DNA from: Candidatus Bathyarchaeota archaeon
GTDB lineage: Archaea > Thermoproteota > Bathyarchaeia > TCS64
Direction of reading: 5' to 3'
DNA: 62,014 nt
NCBI GenBank assembly: GCA_016930055.1
Contig: JAFGHP010000056.1
Coordinates: forward strand, 1-62,014
Positions 7,565 to 16,961 of this stretch are shown one piece after another. A program made the position numbers and the translations under genes. Each line of letters opens with the position of its first letter. Position 1 is the stretch's first letter. The notes beneath the pieces were generated by a model that saw nothing but the letters and a program-made list of their open reading frames with translations, was not told the origin of the DNA and searched no databases.

Positions 7565-9439
7565 TTATTTGGAACCAGAAGCTGGAACGGTTTCTTTTTG
7601 ATTATTATTTGTAGTAGGAAGGGAGGTTCCAGCTTCTTTAAACTGCATTTCAAATAAGGTCTTGTATAATCCTCCTTTCTCTAAAAGTTCTTCATGGGTA
7701 CCTGTTTCAGCTAGTCTACCACCTTCGATTACACAGATCATGTTTGCGTTTCTTACTGTTGATAACCTGTGAGCAATTACTAATGCAGTTCTTCCCTTTA
7801 GTAACTGGTTCATTGCTTGCTGTATTATGAGTTCAGTGTATGCATCGATGCTACTCGTAGCTTCATCCATTATTAAGATTCTTGGGTTTGATAATAAGGC
7901 CCTGGCTAAGCAAACCAGTTGACGTTGTCCTATACTTAATCTTCCACCTCTTTCTCTAACATCAGTTTCATAACCTTCAGGTAGTCGCATAATAAAATCG
8001 TGAGCGCCTATTGCTTTAGAAACTTCGATTACCTCTTCATCACTAGCCTCTGGACGACTATAACGTATATTATTCATTATTGTTCCACTGAAAAGGAATG
8101 GATCTTGCAAAACGATTCCCATTTGTTTACGTAAAGATTCGATTTTAACATCCTTTAAGTCGTGTCCATCAACAGTGATTTTTCCTTCTAAAGGATCATA
8201 GAACCTGTACAATAGGTTAGCCATAGTAGTTTTTCCTACGCCTGTTGGACCAACAAACGCTACTGTAGTATTTGGTTCAATGACTAGATTAATGTCTTTT
8301 AAGACAGAAATGTCTTTGTTGTAGCCAAAAGTCATATGATCATATACAATTCTACCTTGTATTGGTGGAAGTTCATAGGCATTAGGTGGATCAGTTATTT
8401 CAATTGGAGTATCGAGTATTCCTAACACCCTTTCAGCTGCAGCAAATGCTGATTGTACATTATTCCAGAACATACTAAGTTGTTGAATGGGTTGGAAGAA
8501 ACGAGTGATATAGTTCATGAAAGTGAATAACACACCTACAGTGATTGTTCCTTCAATGACTGATTTTCCACCAAAATATAGTATGAGAGTTTGACCAGCA
8601 GCCGTGAATATTTGTATAACAGGCCAGAAGGCACCCATAACTCGTGTAGCTTCTACATTAGCATCCATATTCCTGATATTTACTTCTTGGAATTCTCTTC
8701 TAGTCTCGTTTTCTTTACTGAAAGTTTGTATCTCTTTGATTCCACTGACACTTTCCTCCATCTGAGCACTTACACTTGCAATTGTTTTACGAGTTTCTCT
8801 ATATATCCGACGTACTCGACCACCCCATACATACATCCAAATAAACATAAAAGGTACTATGCTGAAGGCAATTAAACTGAGATCAACACTCATGCTAAAC
8901 ATCACTAGAGTTATTCCAACTAATGTAATTAGATCAGACATTAGTTCGATAATTCCACTACTGATTAGTTCAGTAATTTTGTCAACATCATTTGTTGGAC
9001 GACTAATAATTCCACCAATCTCTTTATCAGCGTAATACCTTAAACTAAGTTTTTGCATGTGCTTAAACATAGTACTTCTAAGATCATATTCCATTTTTCC
9101 TCCAAGCCAATTAGTCATGTATCTATTAATGTAAGTAGTAACAAAAGTTAAGACATTTACAGCTGCAAAGCCAATTATTACTAAAGAAAAGAGTTGACTA
9201 TTTATTTCGTTTAATGGATTTGCTGCGTCAAGTGCCATACCTATAAGCAATGGAGGAGCAAGAGCTATCGCACTCTGTATTACTGATGTAAAAATCATTA
9301 ATAATGTGTTCCATTTATATTTTAGTGGAAATTGGAGTAGACGTAAAGCGATTACACGATCAGGTACTTTTCTTACTGCATCCTCATCTTCGTCTTCTCC
9401 ATGCATATGGAAGCCTCTTCCACCCATGTGCATACCCAT
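7565..9439 (-). CDS. ABC exporter half-transporter B, catalytic-site subunit
   Basis: A 624-residue multidrug-type ABC exporter with six membrane helices (about 35-330) and a C-terminal ATPase. Walker A is GPTGVGKTT and Walker B is ILIMDEATSSID with the catalytic Glu. The signature is LSIGQ instead of LSGGQ. The first 20 residues are rich in Met, His, Gly and acidic residues (MGMHMGGRGFHMHGEDEDED), which suggests metal binding or an interaction tail. It starts one base before the stop of the partner gene upstream, so the two are co-translated and probably form a heterodimer. The tail after the ATPase is rich in Thr and Asn. The substrate is unknown. Confidence 0.92.
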   Translation of the reverse strand: MGMHMGGRGFHMHGEDEDEDAVRKVPDRVIALRLLQFPLKYKWNTLLMIFTSVIQSAIALAPPLLIGMALDAANPLNEINSQLFSLVIIGFAAVNVLTFVTTYINRYMTNWLGGKMEYDLRSTMFKHMQKLSLRYYADKEIGGIISRPTNDVDKITELISSGIIELMSDLITLVGITLVMFSMSVDLSLIAFSIVPFMFIWMYVWGGRVRRIYRETRKTIASVSAQMEESVSGIKEIQTFSKENETRREFQEVNIRNMDANVEATRVMGAFWPVIQIFTAAGQTLILYFGGKSVIEGTITVGVLFTFMNYITRFFQPIQQLSMFWNNVQSAFAAAERVLGILDTPIEITDPPNAYELPPIQGRIVYDHMTFGYNKDISVLKDINLVIEPNTTVAFVGPTGVGKTTMANLLYRFYDPLEGKITVDGHDLKDVKIESLRKQMGIVLQDPFLFSGTIMNNIRYSRPEASDEEVIEVSKAIGAHDFIMRLPEGYETDVRERGGRLSIGQRQLVCLARALLSNPRILIMDEATSSIDAYTELIIQQAMNQLLKGRTALVIAHRLSTVRNANMICVIEGGRLAETGTHEELLEKGGLYKTLFEMQFKEAGTSLPTTNNNQKETVPASGSK

Positions 9440-11326
9440 TTAGTCTTCTCCCCTCCTTTCTCCGCCTGAGACTTGCGTCTCGTAAAGTTTATAATATATA
9501 CCTTTTTGTTCAATCAATTTTTCATGTGTTCCTTCTTCTGCAATTTCTCCATTATCTAACACTATAATGTAATCAGCTTTCTTTATGCTGCTGAGTCTTT
9601 GAGTAATAATAAAAGTGGTTCTATTTGTTAATAATTCGTCTAATGCTTGTTGAATCTCGTGTTCAGTTTGAGTGTCAACGCTGCTAGTCGAGTCATCTAA
9701 AATTAGTATTTTCGGATTCTTTAATAGTGCTCGAGCGATAGCAATCCTTTGTTTCTGTCCGCCTGAAACGGTTACACCACGTTCTCCTATTGGTGTATCA
9801 TAACCTTTAGAGGTCGAAATTATATAATCATGTATTTTCGCTCTTTTCGCCGCAGTTTCGATGTCATTCATTTTTGGATTATCAACACCATAAGCGATGT
9901 TTTCTTTAAAATTTGTACTAAAAATAAATGGGTCCTGTCGGACGATCCCTACATGTTCACGAAGACTCTTGATCTTATAGTCACGTACATCCTTACCATC
10001 TATCTTTATTGATCCCTTATTTACATCATAAAAACGTGGAATCAAATTTATAATACTTGATTTTCCAGATCCTGTTGCACCAAGTATCGCTATAGTTGTT
10101 CCTGGTTTAATGTCTAATTTTATATCTCTTAAAACCATATTTTTCCCATCATAACCAAAACTGACGTCTTGGAATTGAACATGTCCTTGTGGATTTACTA
10201 AATTTACTGCATCTGGTTTATCTTTAACAGCTACCTCAGAATCGACTATTTCGAAAACTCTATCGGATGCTGCAGTTACTCTTAGGAGAGTATCACTTAT
10301 TTGACCTAATTGTCTAATTGGCATTGATAATCTGTTTGAATAATAGTAAAAAGCAGTTAAACCACCAATAGTTAGAGCTCCACTCATAACAAGGTTTCCA
10401 CCAATCCATAATATAATAGCTATACCAGTGCCTGTAATTAAAGTAGCTAAGGGTAAATAGAAGGCACGCCATTTTCCAAGAGTTATACCTGAATTGAAAT
10501 ATTTATTTAATTCATTATTTAATTTGGTTTCTTCTTGTACTTCTTGTGCAAATCCTCTGACAACTCTCAGTCCCATTAAATTTTCTTGAAAGACGCTTGT
10601 AATGTCACCAAATTGGTCACGAATGATTTGCCACATTGGTCTACTTCGTTTATTAAATTCCCTCATTATAACATAGATGAAAGGCAAGGTAAAGACAGTA
10701 ACCATTGTAAGAGTTGTGCTTAATTGAATCAATCTCCATAATATTAAGATTAGAAGTAATCCCGTACTAAATAAGGTTCTAAGACCCATACCAAAGAATC
10801 TTTCAATCATGCTTACATCACTCGTTGCTCTAGCCATTAATTGCCCTGTGCGTTGTTGATCATAAAAACTGAAACTCTGCTCCAAAAGACTGTTATACAT
10901 GTCTTTTCTTATTTCAAATGAAGATTTTTGTGTGATCCACGCAGTGGCGTAACGTCCAGCATAATTAAGTAGTCCAGTTGATGCAGCTATAAAAACTATA
11001 CTAAAGCAGAATACTCCGAGACGGGTATAACTTGGATCCCAATTGAAAGCTGAAACTAGCCAATTGGATACAGGTATTAAGATAAAACTTGCAGCACTAT
11101 GGCTCTCTCCTGTACCTCCCCCCTCTGCAATATTACCAATCATATCTATTGTATCGCCAAGAATATCAGGGGTTAAAACATCAAGAATTACAGTAATCAT
11201 CATCAAAAAGATAACTACTTTAAATTGCCAATGAGGTAATACATAACCTAAAACACGGCGTATGTTAGCCAATGTATCTTTTTTACCTTTTTGATTTTTT
11301 CCATTATTTTTACTTTTTTCTTCCAT
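9440..11326 (-). CDS. ABC exporter half-transporter A, degenerate-site subunit
   Basis: A 628-residue type IV ABC exporter half. The N-terminus is Lys/Asn-rich, followed by six helices and an ATPase with Walker A GATGSGKSS and signature VSGGQKQR. Its Walker B reads ILILDDSTSSVD, with Asp in place of the catalytic Glu. The partner gene downstream has an intact Walker B but an LSIGQ signature. One of the two composite ATP sites would therefore combine this Asp with the partner's altered signature, as in heterodimeric exporters such as TM287/288 and LmrCD. It lies 7 bases downstream of the ArsR-like regulator in a three-gene operon. Confidence 0.92.
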   Translation of the reverse strand: MEEKSKNNGKNQKGKKDTLANIRRVLGYVLPHWQFKVVIFLMMITVILDVLTPDILGDTIDMIGNIAEGGGTGESHSAASFILIPVSNWLVSAFNWDPSYTRLGVFCFSIVFIAASTGLLNYAGRYATAWITQKSSFEIRKDMYNSLLEQSFSFYDQQRTGQLMARATSDVSMIERFFGMGLRTLFSTGLLLILILWRLIQLSTTLTMVTVFTLPFIYVIMREFNKRSRPMWQIIRDQFGDITSVFQENLMGLRVVRGFAQEVQEETKLNNELNKYFNSGITLGKWRAFYLPLATLITGTGIAIILWIGGNLVMSGALTIGGLTAFYYYSNRLSMPIRQLGQISDTLLRVTAASDRVFEIVDSEVAVKDKPDAVNLVNPQGHVQFQDVSFGYDGKNMVLRDIKLDIKPGTTIAILGATGSGKSSIINLIPRFYDVNKGSIKIDGKDVRDYKIKSLREHVGIVRQDPFIFSTNFKENIAYGVDNPKMNDIETAAKRAKIHDYIISTSKGYDTPIGERGVTVSGGQKQRIAIARALLKNPKILILDDSTSSVDTQTEHEIQQALDELLTNRTTFIITQRLSSIKKADYIIVLDNGEIAEEGTHEKLIEQKGIYYKLYETQVSGGERRGED

Positions 11327-11333
11327 TAATTAT

Positions 11334-11930
11334 TCACCTACATTCCATTAAAATCTCTTCAAGTTCCTTTAAAGCCATGTGGTATTCTTTATCACGGTTA
11401 AGTTTCATATTTATAATAAGTTGACCTAAAACAGGCTGAGTATGTCTATCAAACTTAGCTGAATCCACTTGCTCTTCAAGAGATTCTTCGTAAGCTTTAC
11501 TTTGCTTTTCATAACAAATTTCCATCAATTCCATAACTCTATCCTTTTTTTCTGGTGGTATTTTTATGCCATAAATTTCTAGATCCTCAAACATTTTTTG
11601 AAGTATGCCCTCACGCCAAGAAGTATAACCTTCGTCATCAGTTAACAGTTCTGTTAATGAATAGGAGATGATATACCGAAAAGCAGTTGATTTATAATAA
11701 GCTTGAACCATATTACGAACTTTTTCTTCTCTTACGAGTTCAACTAACCCAGCATCTTTGAGAAGGTTAAGATGATGTATTATGCTTGAATGATTCTTTT
11801 CTAAAGCCTTAGCTAAATTAGTAGTAGACATTTCTCTATGCCTAAGCATATGGAGTATGCCTCTACGTGTTTCATCAGCGAATAGTTTAGCTACTTCAGG
11901 GTCTTTAATAATGAGGGTACCTTTAGGCAA
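11334..11930 (-). CDS. ArsR-like winged-helix regulator of the ABC exporter operon
   Basis: The first ~85 residues are an ArsR-type winged helix: DPEVAKLFADETRRGILHML, MSTTNLAKALEKNHSSIIHHL as helix-turn-helix, and LKDAGLVELVREEK as recognition helix and wing. The remaining ~110 residues are mostly charged helix and probably form a ligand-binding or dimer domain. No CxxC-type metal site is visible. It is the first gene of the operon with the two ABC half-transporters, the usual layout for a local drug-export regulator. A palindrome in its own promoter is the candidate operator. Confidence 0.85.
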   Translation of the reverse strand: MPKGTLIIKDPEVAKLFADETRRGILHMLRHREMSTTNLAKALEKNHSSIIHHLNLLKDAGLVELVREEKVRNMVQAYYKSTAFRYIISYSLTELLTDDEGYTSWREGILQKMFEDLEIYGIKIPPEKKDRVMELMEICYEKQSKAYEESLEEQVDSAKFDRHTQPVLGQLIINMKLNRDKEYHMALKELEEILMECR

Positions 11931-11939
11931 TTGAATCGC

Positions 11940-11966
11940 TACACAACTGTGTAACGTTATATATAA
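11940..11966 (-). promoter_or_regulatory. Promoter with candidate operator of the ABC exporter operon
   Basis: A TATA-like TTTATATA stretch on the minus strand (about 11957-11966) is followed downstream by the perfect inverted repeat TACACA-AC-TGTGTA (11940-11953). The repeat ends 10 bases before the regulator start at 11930 and covers the expected transcription start. That position fits steric repression by the ArsR-like product. Confidence 0.55.
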
Positions 11967-12021
11967 ATGTTGCTAGAAATAACCGTTTAACATTTAACAT
12001 CCTTGTACCTTAATAAATGTT

Positions 12022-13218
12022 ATGGGAGAAGAACAAAAAACTCTAAAAAACATTAAAATTCTTGATATGAGTAGGGTACTAGCTGGACCATTCTGCAGCA
12101 TGATATTAGCTGATCTCGGAGCAGAAGTAATAAAAATCGAAATACCAAACAGAGGAGATGATTCCAGAGAATTTCCTCCATTCAAAAATGGTGAAAGCCT
12201 ATACTACATAAATTTAAACAGAGGAAAAAAAAGCATAACATTGAACCTTAAAGATCCCGAAGGAAAAAGAGTTTTCTTAAAATTAGTAGAAAAAGTAGAT
12301 GTTTTACTTGAAAACTTTAGTCCTGGTACAATGGATAGGCTTGGGCTTGGCTATTCTGATTTAAAAAAAATTAATCCCAGATTAATTTATGCCACTATTT
12401 CAGGTTTTGGTCAATATGGTCCCTATAGTAATAGACCTGGATACGATATTATTGGTCAAGCCATGGGGGGATTATTGAGTATTACTGGTTGGCCTGACTC
12501 TCCTCCTACAAGGTCAGGAACAGCTATCGGTGATATTCTGAGTTCTCTTTTTTGTTGTATTGGTATACTTGCTGCACTAAACATTAGAGAAAAAACAGGG
12601 ATAGGTCAGATGGTTGATGTTTCTCTAGTAGATTCTGTATATGCTGCTTTAGAGAATATTCCTCAAAAATATTTTATTGATGACGAGATCCCGACACGTA
12701 TTGGTAATAGATACGAATTCATCTATCCCTATGATACTTTTAGAGCTAACGATGGTTACGTAGTAATAGCAGTGGCAAATGATGAGATCTGGTTGAGACT
12801 TTTAAAAACAATTAATATGCTTCATTTAGCTGAGGATAATAAATATTCTAAAAATAAGGAACGGGTACAAAATCATTCTTCTTTAAAAAAAATTATTGAG
12901 GATTGGACCCTAAAAAATAATCGTTTAGAAATAGTATCCATGTTGAATGAGAATAGGGTTCCTTCATGTCCAATATACGATATTAAAGATGCTTCAGAAG
13001 ACCCGCATATATCTAAATCAAGAGAAATGGTGGTAACAATTAATCAACCAGGAATAGGAGAAATAAAAGTTCAAGGAAACCCAATTAAAATGAGTGAAAC
13101 ACAACCTAGACCTAGAGGGTATTCACCAAAATTAGGGGAATTTACCATTCAGATCTTGAAAGAATTAGGATATTCTGATGATGATATCAAAAAATTAATT
13201 ACAACTAGATCAGTGTGA
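12022..13218 (+). CDS. CaiB/BaiF family (class III) CoA-transferase
   Basis: Class III CoA-transferases move CoA between carboxylic acids through an aspartyl-CoA thioester. The 398 residues match the usual ~400. The N-terminus is typical: ILDMSRVLAGPFCSMILADLGAEVIKIE. The expected catalytic Asp is in SGTAIGDILSS around residue 175. The C-terminus carries the family's RPRGYSPKLGEFT-type segment. The substrate acid cannot be told: family members act on formyl, carnitine, bile acid, benzylsuccinate and other CoA esters. The uracil-DNA glycosylase gene follows 10 bases after its stop, probably co-transcribed without a functional link. Confidence 0.9.
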   Translation: MGEEQKTLKNIKILDMSRVLAGPFCSMILADLGAEVIKIEIPNRGDDSREFPPFKNGESLYYINLNRGKKSITLNLKDPEGKRVFLKLVEKVDVLLENFSPGTMDRLGLGYSDLKKINPRLIYATISGFGQYGPYSNRPGYDIIGQAMGGLLSITGWPDSPPTRSGTAIGDILSSLFCCIGILAALNIREKTGIGQMVDVSLVDSVYAALENIPQKYFIDDEIPTRIGNRYEFIYPYDTFRANDGYVVIAVANDEIWLRLLKTINMLHLAEDNKYSKNKERVQNHSSLKKIIEDWTLKNNRLEIVSMLNENRVPSCPIYDIKDASEDPHISKSREMVVTINQPGIGEIKVQGNPIKMSETQPRPRGYSPKLGEFTIQILKELGYSDDDIKKLITTRSV

Positions 13219-13228
13219 GTTGTATTAT

Positions 13229-13807
13229 ATGCAAAATAAAGAAGATTCAATACAAAAATTAAGAAAAAAACTTGATTCATGCAACAAATGTCAACTTAGT
13301 AATCAAGTGAAAAACAAAGTTTTTGGTGAAGGAAATTATAATTCACCGTTAATATTAGTCGGAGAAGCTCCTGGAAAAAATGAGGATGAACAAGGCAAAC
13401 CTTTTGTTGGTTCAGCGGGTAAACTACTTGAAAAACTTTTACATAACAATAGATTATCACGTAAACAGGTATTTATAACAAACATTGTTAAGTGTCGCCC
13501 ACCAAAAAACAGGAAACCAAATCAAATAGAAGTTGAAGCATGTTCGTGTATGCTTGAAAAATTAATTAAAATTATTGAACCAAAAATTATTGCTCCAATG
13601 GGTAACAGCGCTTTAGAATATTTCTTAAAAAAAACTGACTTGAAAAATAAAGTAATTGGTGAAATCCATGGAAAACCAATAATTTATGAAGCTTCTTTTG
13701 GGAAAATTATTTTATTTCCTTTATACCATCCAGCTGCAGCAATATATAACAGAAAACTTCTACCAATAATTGAAGAAGATTTTAAAAAAATGATAAAAAA
13801 ATTATGA
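13229..13807 (+). CDS. udg: Family 4 uracil-DNA glycosylase (Fe-S)
   Basis: This enzyme removes uracil from DNA. N-terminal CNKC (Cys18 and 21) and the Cys pair in VKCRPPKNRKPNQIEVEAC supply the four ligands expected for the 4Fe-4S cluster of families 4 and 5. The active-site loop reads GEAPGKNEDEQGKPFVG (from residue 45), the family 4 form, and the second motif is HPAAAIYN. I start at ATG 13229 (192 residues) because a GTGAG ribosome-binding site lies about 10 bases before it. An in-frame TTG at 13220 adds three residues but has no spacing. Its 3' end overlaps the HtpX-like gene on the other strand by 6 bases. Confidence 0.93.
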   Translation: MQNKEDSIQKLRKKLDSCNKCQLSNQVKNKVFGEGNYNSPLILVGEAPGKNEDEQGKPFVGSAGKLLEKLLHNNRLSRKQVFITNIVKCRPPKNRKPNQIEVEACSCMLEKLIKIIEPKIIAPMGNSALEYFLKKTDLKNKVIGEIHGKPIIYEASFGKIILFPLYHPAAAIYNRKLLPIIEEDFKKMIKKL

Positions 13808-14767
13808 ATTGAGAGCTTTTAATCGTTTCACTATGTTTGGGTGAGTGCTGAAAATTTCAAAAAAGTTTTCAAAACCACTTACTCTATGATTAATGATCTC
13901 TTCAACAAGTTGGGAGTCAGTTGCCGTGTATCTTGCGTTATTTAATTCTGTAACGTCTTGAGCTGCTCTATCAGGATCTGTTATGAAGAGTGTTTTAAAA
14001 CTGCTAGCATTAATTTTTTCACCATACATTTGATGTTTCCATATTCCAGTTGAGATTTTTGCTAATCCTTCACTTAGTTTTCTTGCACCGTCATCCACTA
14101 TACTTGATGCATGTTGATCAGCATAATATTCACGTTGTCTACTTAGGCTTAGGTTGAATAGAGTAAGTAAGAAATATACTCCCATTGATATTGCTCCAAT
14201 AATTGCTAATCCGCTTCCATTATTTTTTCTATCTCTACTATAACTACTCCAGATCATACTACGTGCAAGAATGTAAAATAAGCTTGGTAAGAAACTTACA
14301 ACCATCATCACTTGTGTGTCTCTATGTGTTAAGTGACCTATCTCATGACCTATTACTGCTTCAACCTCTTCGGTATCTAACTCATTTAATAATCCTTGGG
14401 TTACTGCAACATGGTTTCCTGTTAAAGGCGAACCATATGCGAAAGCATTAGGGATGTTTAGACTTGATATCATTAACTGTGGTGTTTTTATACCAGATTT
14501 TAAACTCAAATTTTCAACTATTTGATGTAAAGTAGGATTAACGTTAGAATCCAGTTTTTTTACGCCATACATCATATTTACTAAATAAGGTCCTAAGAGC
14601 CATTGTAAGATATTAAAAACAAGCACTAAACCAGCTAAGGTGTAAAGATCGAATGCTTCAAACCATGTTAAAATTGCAGCAAAAGCTAATGTAGATATAC
14701 TAATAATTAATGCTAAGGTTCCAACCATTGTGAAGCGTAGTTTCCAAATGCTAGATGGGTTAACCAT
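13802..14767 (-). CDS. htpX: HtpX-like membrane zinc metalloprotease (M48)
   Basis: An integral membrane M48 peptidase of the HtpX quality-control type. Two N-terminal helices (about 10-65) are followed by ANAFAYGSPL, the zinc motif HEIGH (about 141-145), two further helices, and REYYADQHA with the third zinc ligand Glu. It ends in STHPNIVKRLKAL, typical of the family. I start at ATG 14767 (321 residues). A TATA-like TTTAAATA at about 14795-14803 would place transcription start near 14773, inside the longer reading from a TTG at 14788. Confidence 0.9.
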   Translation of the reverse strand: MVNPSSIWKLRFTMVGTLALIISISTLAFAAILTWFEAFDLYTLAGLVLVFNILQWLLGPYLVNMMYGVKKLDSNVNPTLHQIVENLSLKSGIKTPQLMISSLNIPNAFAYGSPLTGNHVAVTQGLLNELDTEEVEAVIGHEIGHLTHRDTQVMMVVSFLPSLFYILARSMIWSSYSRDRKNNGSGLAIIGAISMGVYFLLTLFNLSLSRQREYYADQHASSIVDDGARKLSEGLAKISTGIWKHQMYGEKINASSFKTLFITDPDRAAQDVTELNNARYTATDSQLVEEIINHRVSGFENFFEIFSTHPNIVKRLKALNS

Positions 14768-14842
14768 ATCGGTTAGATTGCATTGCAATGGTAATATTTA
14801 AAGAAAACTAGTATAGAAAAAGTAGAGTATATAGTTTTAAGC

Positions 14843-16771
14843 TTACATTCTTTCAGGAGCCTCGATTCCTAAAAGATTTAATGAATTCGCTAAAACTATT
14901 CTAGCTGCTTCTACTAAAGTCAATCTGGCTCCAATTAATTCAGGTTTTTCTGCGTTAAGAACCCTCAAAGCGGAATAGAAACTGTTGAACTTATCAGCTA
15001 AAGTATTAGCATAAGAAGTGATTTCAACTGGTTTAAGCTGGTCAGCAGCACTTTGGAAAACTTCAGGGAAGGAAGCAAGTAAACTGATTATTTCTCGTTC
15101 TTTTGGATCAGTTAAAAGACCATAATCTGAATTTGGCTTAGATTCTGCACGTTTAATTATATTGCATGTACGCGCATGACTGTATTGAATAAAAGGAGCA
15201 CTATTAGTTTCGAAGTTAAGAGCCTTATCCCAATCAAATATCACAGTCTTATTAGCATCTACACTTAGTAGAGTATATTTAACAGCACCATATCCAACCA
15301 TTCGAGCAATAGATTTACGTTGCTCTTCAGGTAGATCAGGAGTACGTTTAGTTACTTCATCGAAGGCTAATTCAACGGATTTATCAACAACCTCCTGTAA
15401 AGTCACATATCTTCCGAGCCTTCCACTCATTTTACCCTCAGGTAATTTAACGAATTCATAACCATAATGAAGTTGGTTGTCACCCATATCCATTTTACCT
15501 ATAGCTGCTAAAGCAATTCTAACTTGTAGTTGAGCTAATGCTTGCTCTTGACCAATTACATTAATTACTTTATCAGCTAAACTAAATTTATAGATACTAT
15601 AAGCCATATCTCTGAGAGGGTAAAGTGTAGTTCCATCCTTTCTAACAAGAACTAACCTAGGAATCTCATGATTTATTGATAAGCCCCATCTCTGTTTAAG
15701 ACCATAAATGTTAGCTACACCATCACAGTCTAGAACTAATGCTCCTTGATCTTCCTCAACAAAATCTGTTTTTCTTAGATTATCTAAAACTTCATCAGCT
15801 TTCTTTGCCCAAACAAGATCACTCTCATAATCAAATGCATCATAAACAATGCCTAAATCACCAAGACTTTCCTGGAAACCATCTAAACAGATTTTAACCA
15901 GTTTCCTGAATAATTTCACAACGTCAGGTTGATTAGTTTCATAAGCAGTATTAATTTGAACAATTTCAGATGAGGGATCTTCAACAAGACTGATTTTTTC
16001 TTTAATAGAATTAAATATTAAAGGATAATTTTTTTCAAGATCTATTGCTGCATCCTCATATTTCTCAAGTTCTTCCTGAAGCTCAGTTATTAATGATACG
16101 TCCTCTTTTTCTTCAGCTTTTTTCAATTCTAAATTGACTTTCTTTAATTCTATACAGACATTTGTGCTTGCATATATTCCTCCAACAAAAAGTTCTCCTC
16201 GCATATTTGGTTCTGGGGTACCTAGGAGTTTCCAACCAAATACAGCTAAAGCAACTTGACGTCCCATATCATTGACAAGGAAATGAATTGAAAGGTCATG
16301 ACCTCTTTTTTTAACTAATTTTGCTAGACAGTCACCAAGAATTGCGTTTCGAGCAGTACCTATTGTTATTGGGTGAATTGGGTTAGCTGAAGTATGCTCC
16401 ACAATTACCTTTTCAGGATCACCGGTCTTAAGGTAACCATAAGTTGAATCATTAATCACTGTTTCAAGAACCAGTTTTGACCACTCTTCGATATTTACAT
16501 GGAAATTGATATAACCGTTTACTGCTTCAACTGAAGAAATCAGAGAAGAATGTTTAATTTTTCGAACCAGTTCTATAGCTACTTGAAAAGGGTTTTTCTT
16601 AATCTGTTTAGACAACTGGAAACAAAGGGGTGAAGAAAGTTCACCCATCGTAACGTTTGGTGGAGTTGTGAATTTTATCTCAAACTCTGCTACTCCTGGG
16701 TACGATTCTGTAATAGTTTCTTTTAGCAAGATACTACATTCTTCTCTTAATTTATTTAGGGGATTTGACAT
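14843..16771 (-). CDS. argS: Arginyl-tRNA synthetase
   Basis: Charges tRNA-Arg. The class I HIGH motif appears as HPITIG within SANPIHPITIGTARN, preceded by the N-terminal additional domain. The second signature appears as EGKMSGRLG in place of KMSKS. VNDMGRQ and the DALR C-terminal domain are also typical. From ATG 16771 the product is 642 residues; a GTG at 16780 would add three. The tRNA-Arg(CCG) gene ends only 15 bases upstream on the same strand and fills the place where a promoter would be, so argS is probably co-transcribed with it. GTGATC just before the ATG can pair with the 16S rRNA tail. Confidence 0.95.
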   Translation of the reverse strand: MSNPLNKLREECSILLKETITESYPGVAEFEIKFTTPPNVTMGELSSPLCFQLSKQIKKNPFQVAIELVRKIKHSSLISSVEAVNGYINFHVNIEEWSKLVLETVINDSTYGYLKTGDPEKVIVEHTSANPIHPITIGTARNAILGDCLAKLVKKRGHDLSIHFLVNDMGRQVALAVFGWKLLGTPEPNMRGELFVGGIYASTNVCIELKKVNLELKKAEEKEDVSLITELQEELEKYEDAAIDLEKNYPLIFNSIKEKISLVEDPSSEIVQINTAYETNQPDVVKLFRKLVKICLDGFQESLGDLGIVYDAFDYESDLVWAKKADEVLDNLRKTDFVEEDQGALVLDCDGVANIYGLKQRWGLSINHEIPRLVLVRKDGTTLYPLRDMAYSIYKFSLADKVINVIGQEQALAQLQVRIALAAIGKMDMGDNQLHYGYEFVKLPEGKMSGRLGRYVTLQEVVDKSVELAFDEVTKRTPDLPEEQRKSIARMVGYGAVKYTLLSVDANKTVIFDWDKALNFETNSAPFIQYSHARTCNIIKRAESKPNSDYGLLTDPKEREIISLLASFPEVFQSAADQLKPVEITSYANTLADKFNSFYSALRVLNAEKPELIGARLTLVEAARIVLANSLNLLGIEAPERM

Positions 16772-16786
16772 TGTGATCACTGTTAC

Positions 16787-16859
16787 CGGGCCCGGTGGGA
16801 CTCGAACCCACGATCTCCGGCTCCGGAGGCCGACACCTTATCCACTGGGCTACGGGCCC
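16787..16859 (-). tRNA. tRNA-Arg (anticodon CCG)
   Basis: Cloverleaf read on the minus strand. The 7-bp acceptor stem is GGGCCCG with CGGGCCC. The anticodon arm is TCGGC-loop CTCCGGA-GCCGG with a closing T-G wobble. The T arm is GTGGG-TTCGAGT-CCCAC, and G is the discriminator. The anticodon CCG gives Arg. The 73 nt carry no encoded CCA. A TATA-like TTTAATTTAA lies upstream at about 16884-16893. It sits immediately in front of argS. Confidence 0.95.
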
Positions 16860-16880
16860 GCACCACCAAATGGGTTAAAG

Positions 16881-16893
16881 GGATTAAATTAAA
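16881..16893 (-). promoter_or_regulatory. TATA-like element for tRNA-Arg and probably argS
   Basis: On the minus strand this reads TTTAATTTAATCC, 22-34 bases before the mature tRNA 5' end. It is the only AT-rich promoter-like element close upstream of both tRNA-Arg and argS. Confidence 0.45.
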
Positions 16894-16961
16894 GTATTTC
16901 TCAAAAGAAAATAATTATAAAAATAGTTTATTGATTACTTTAGATTAAATAAAGTGATATT

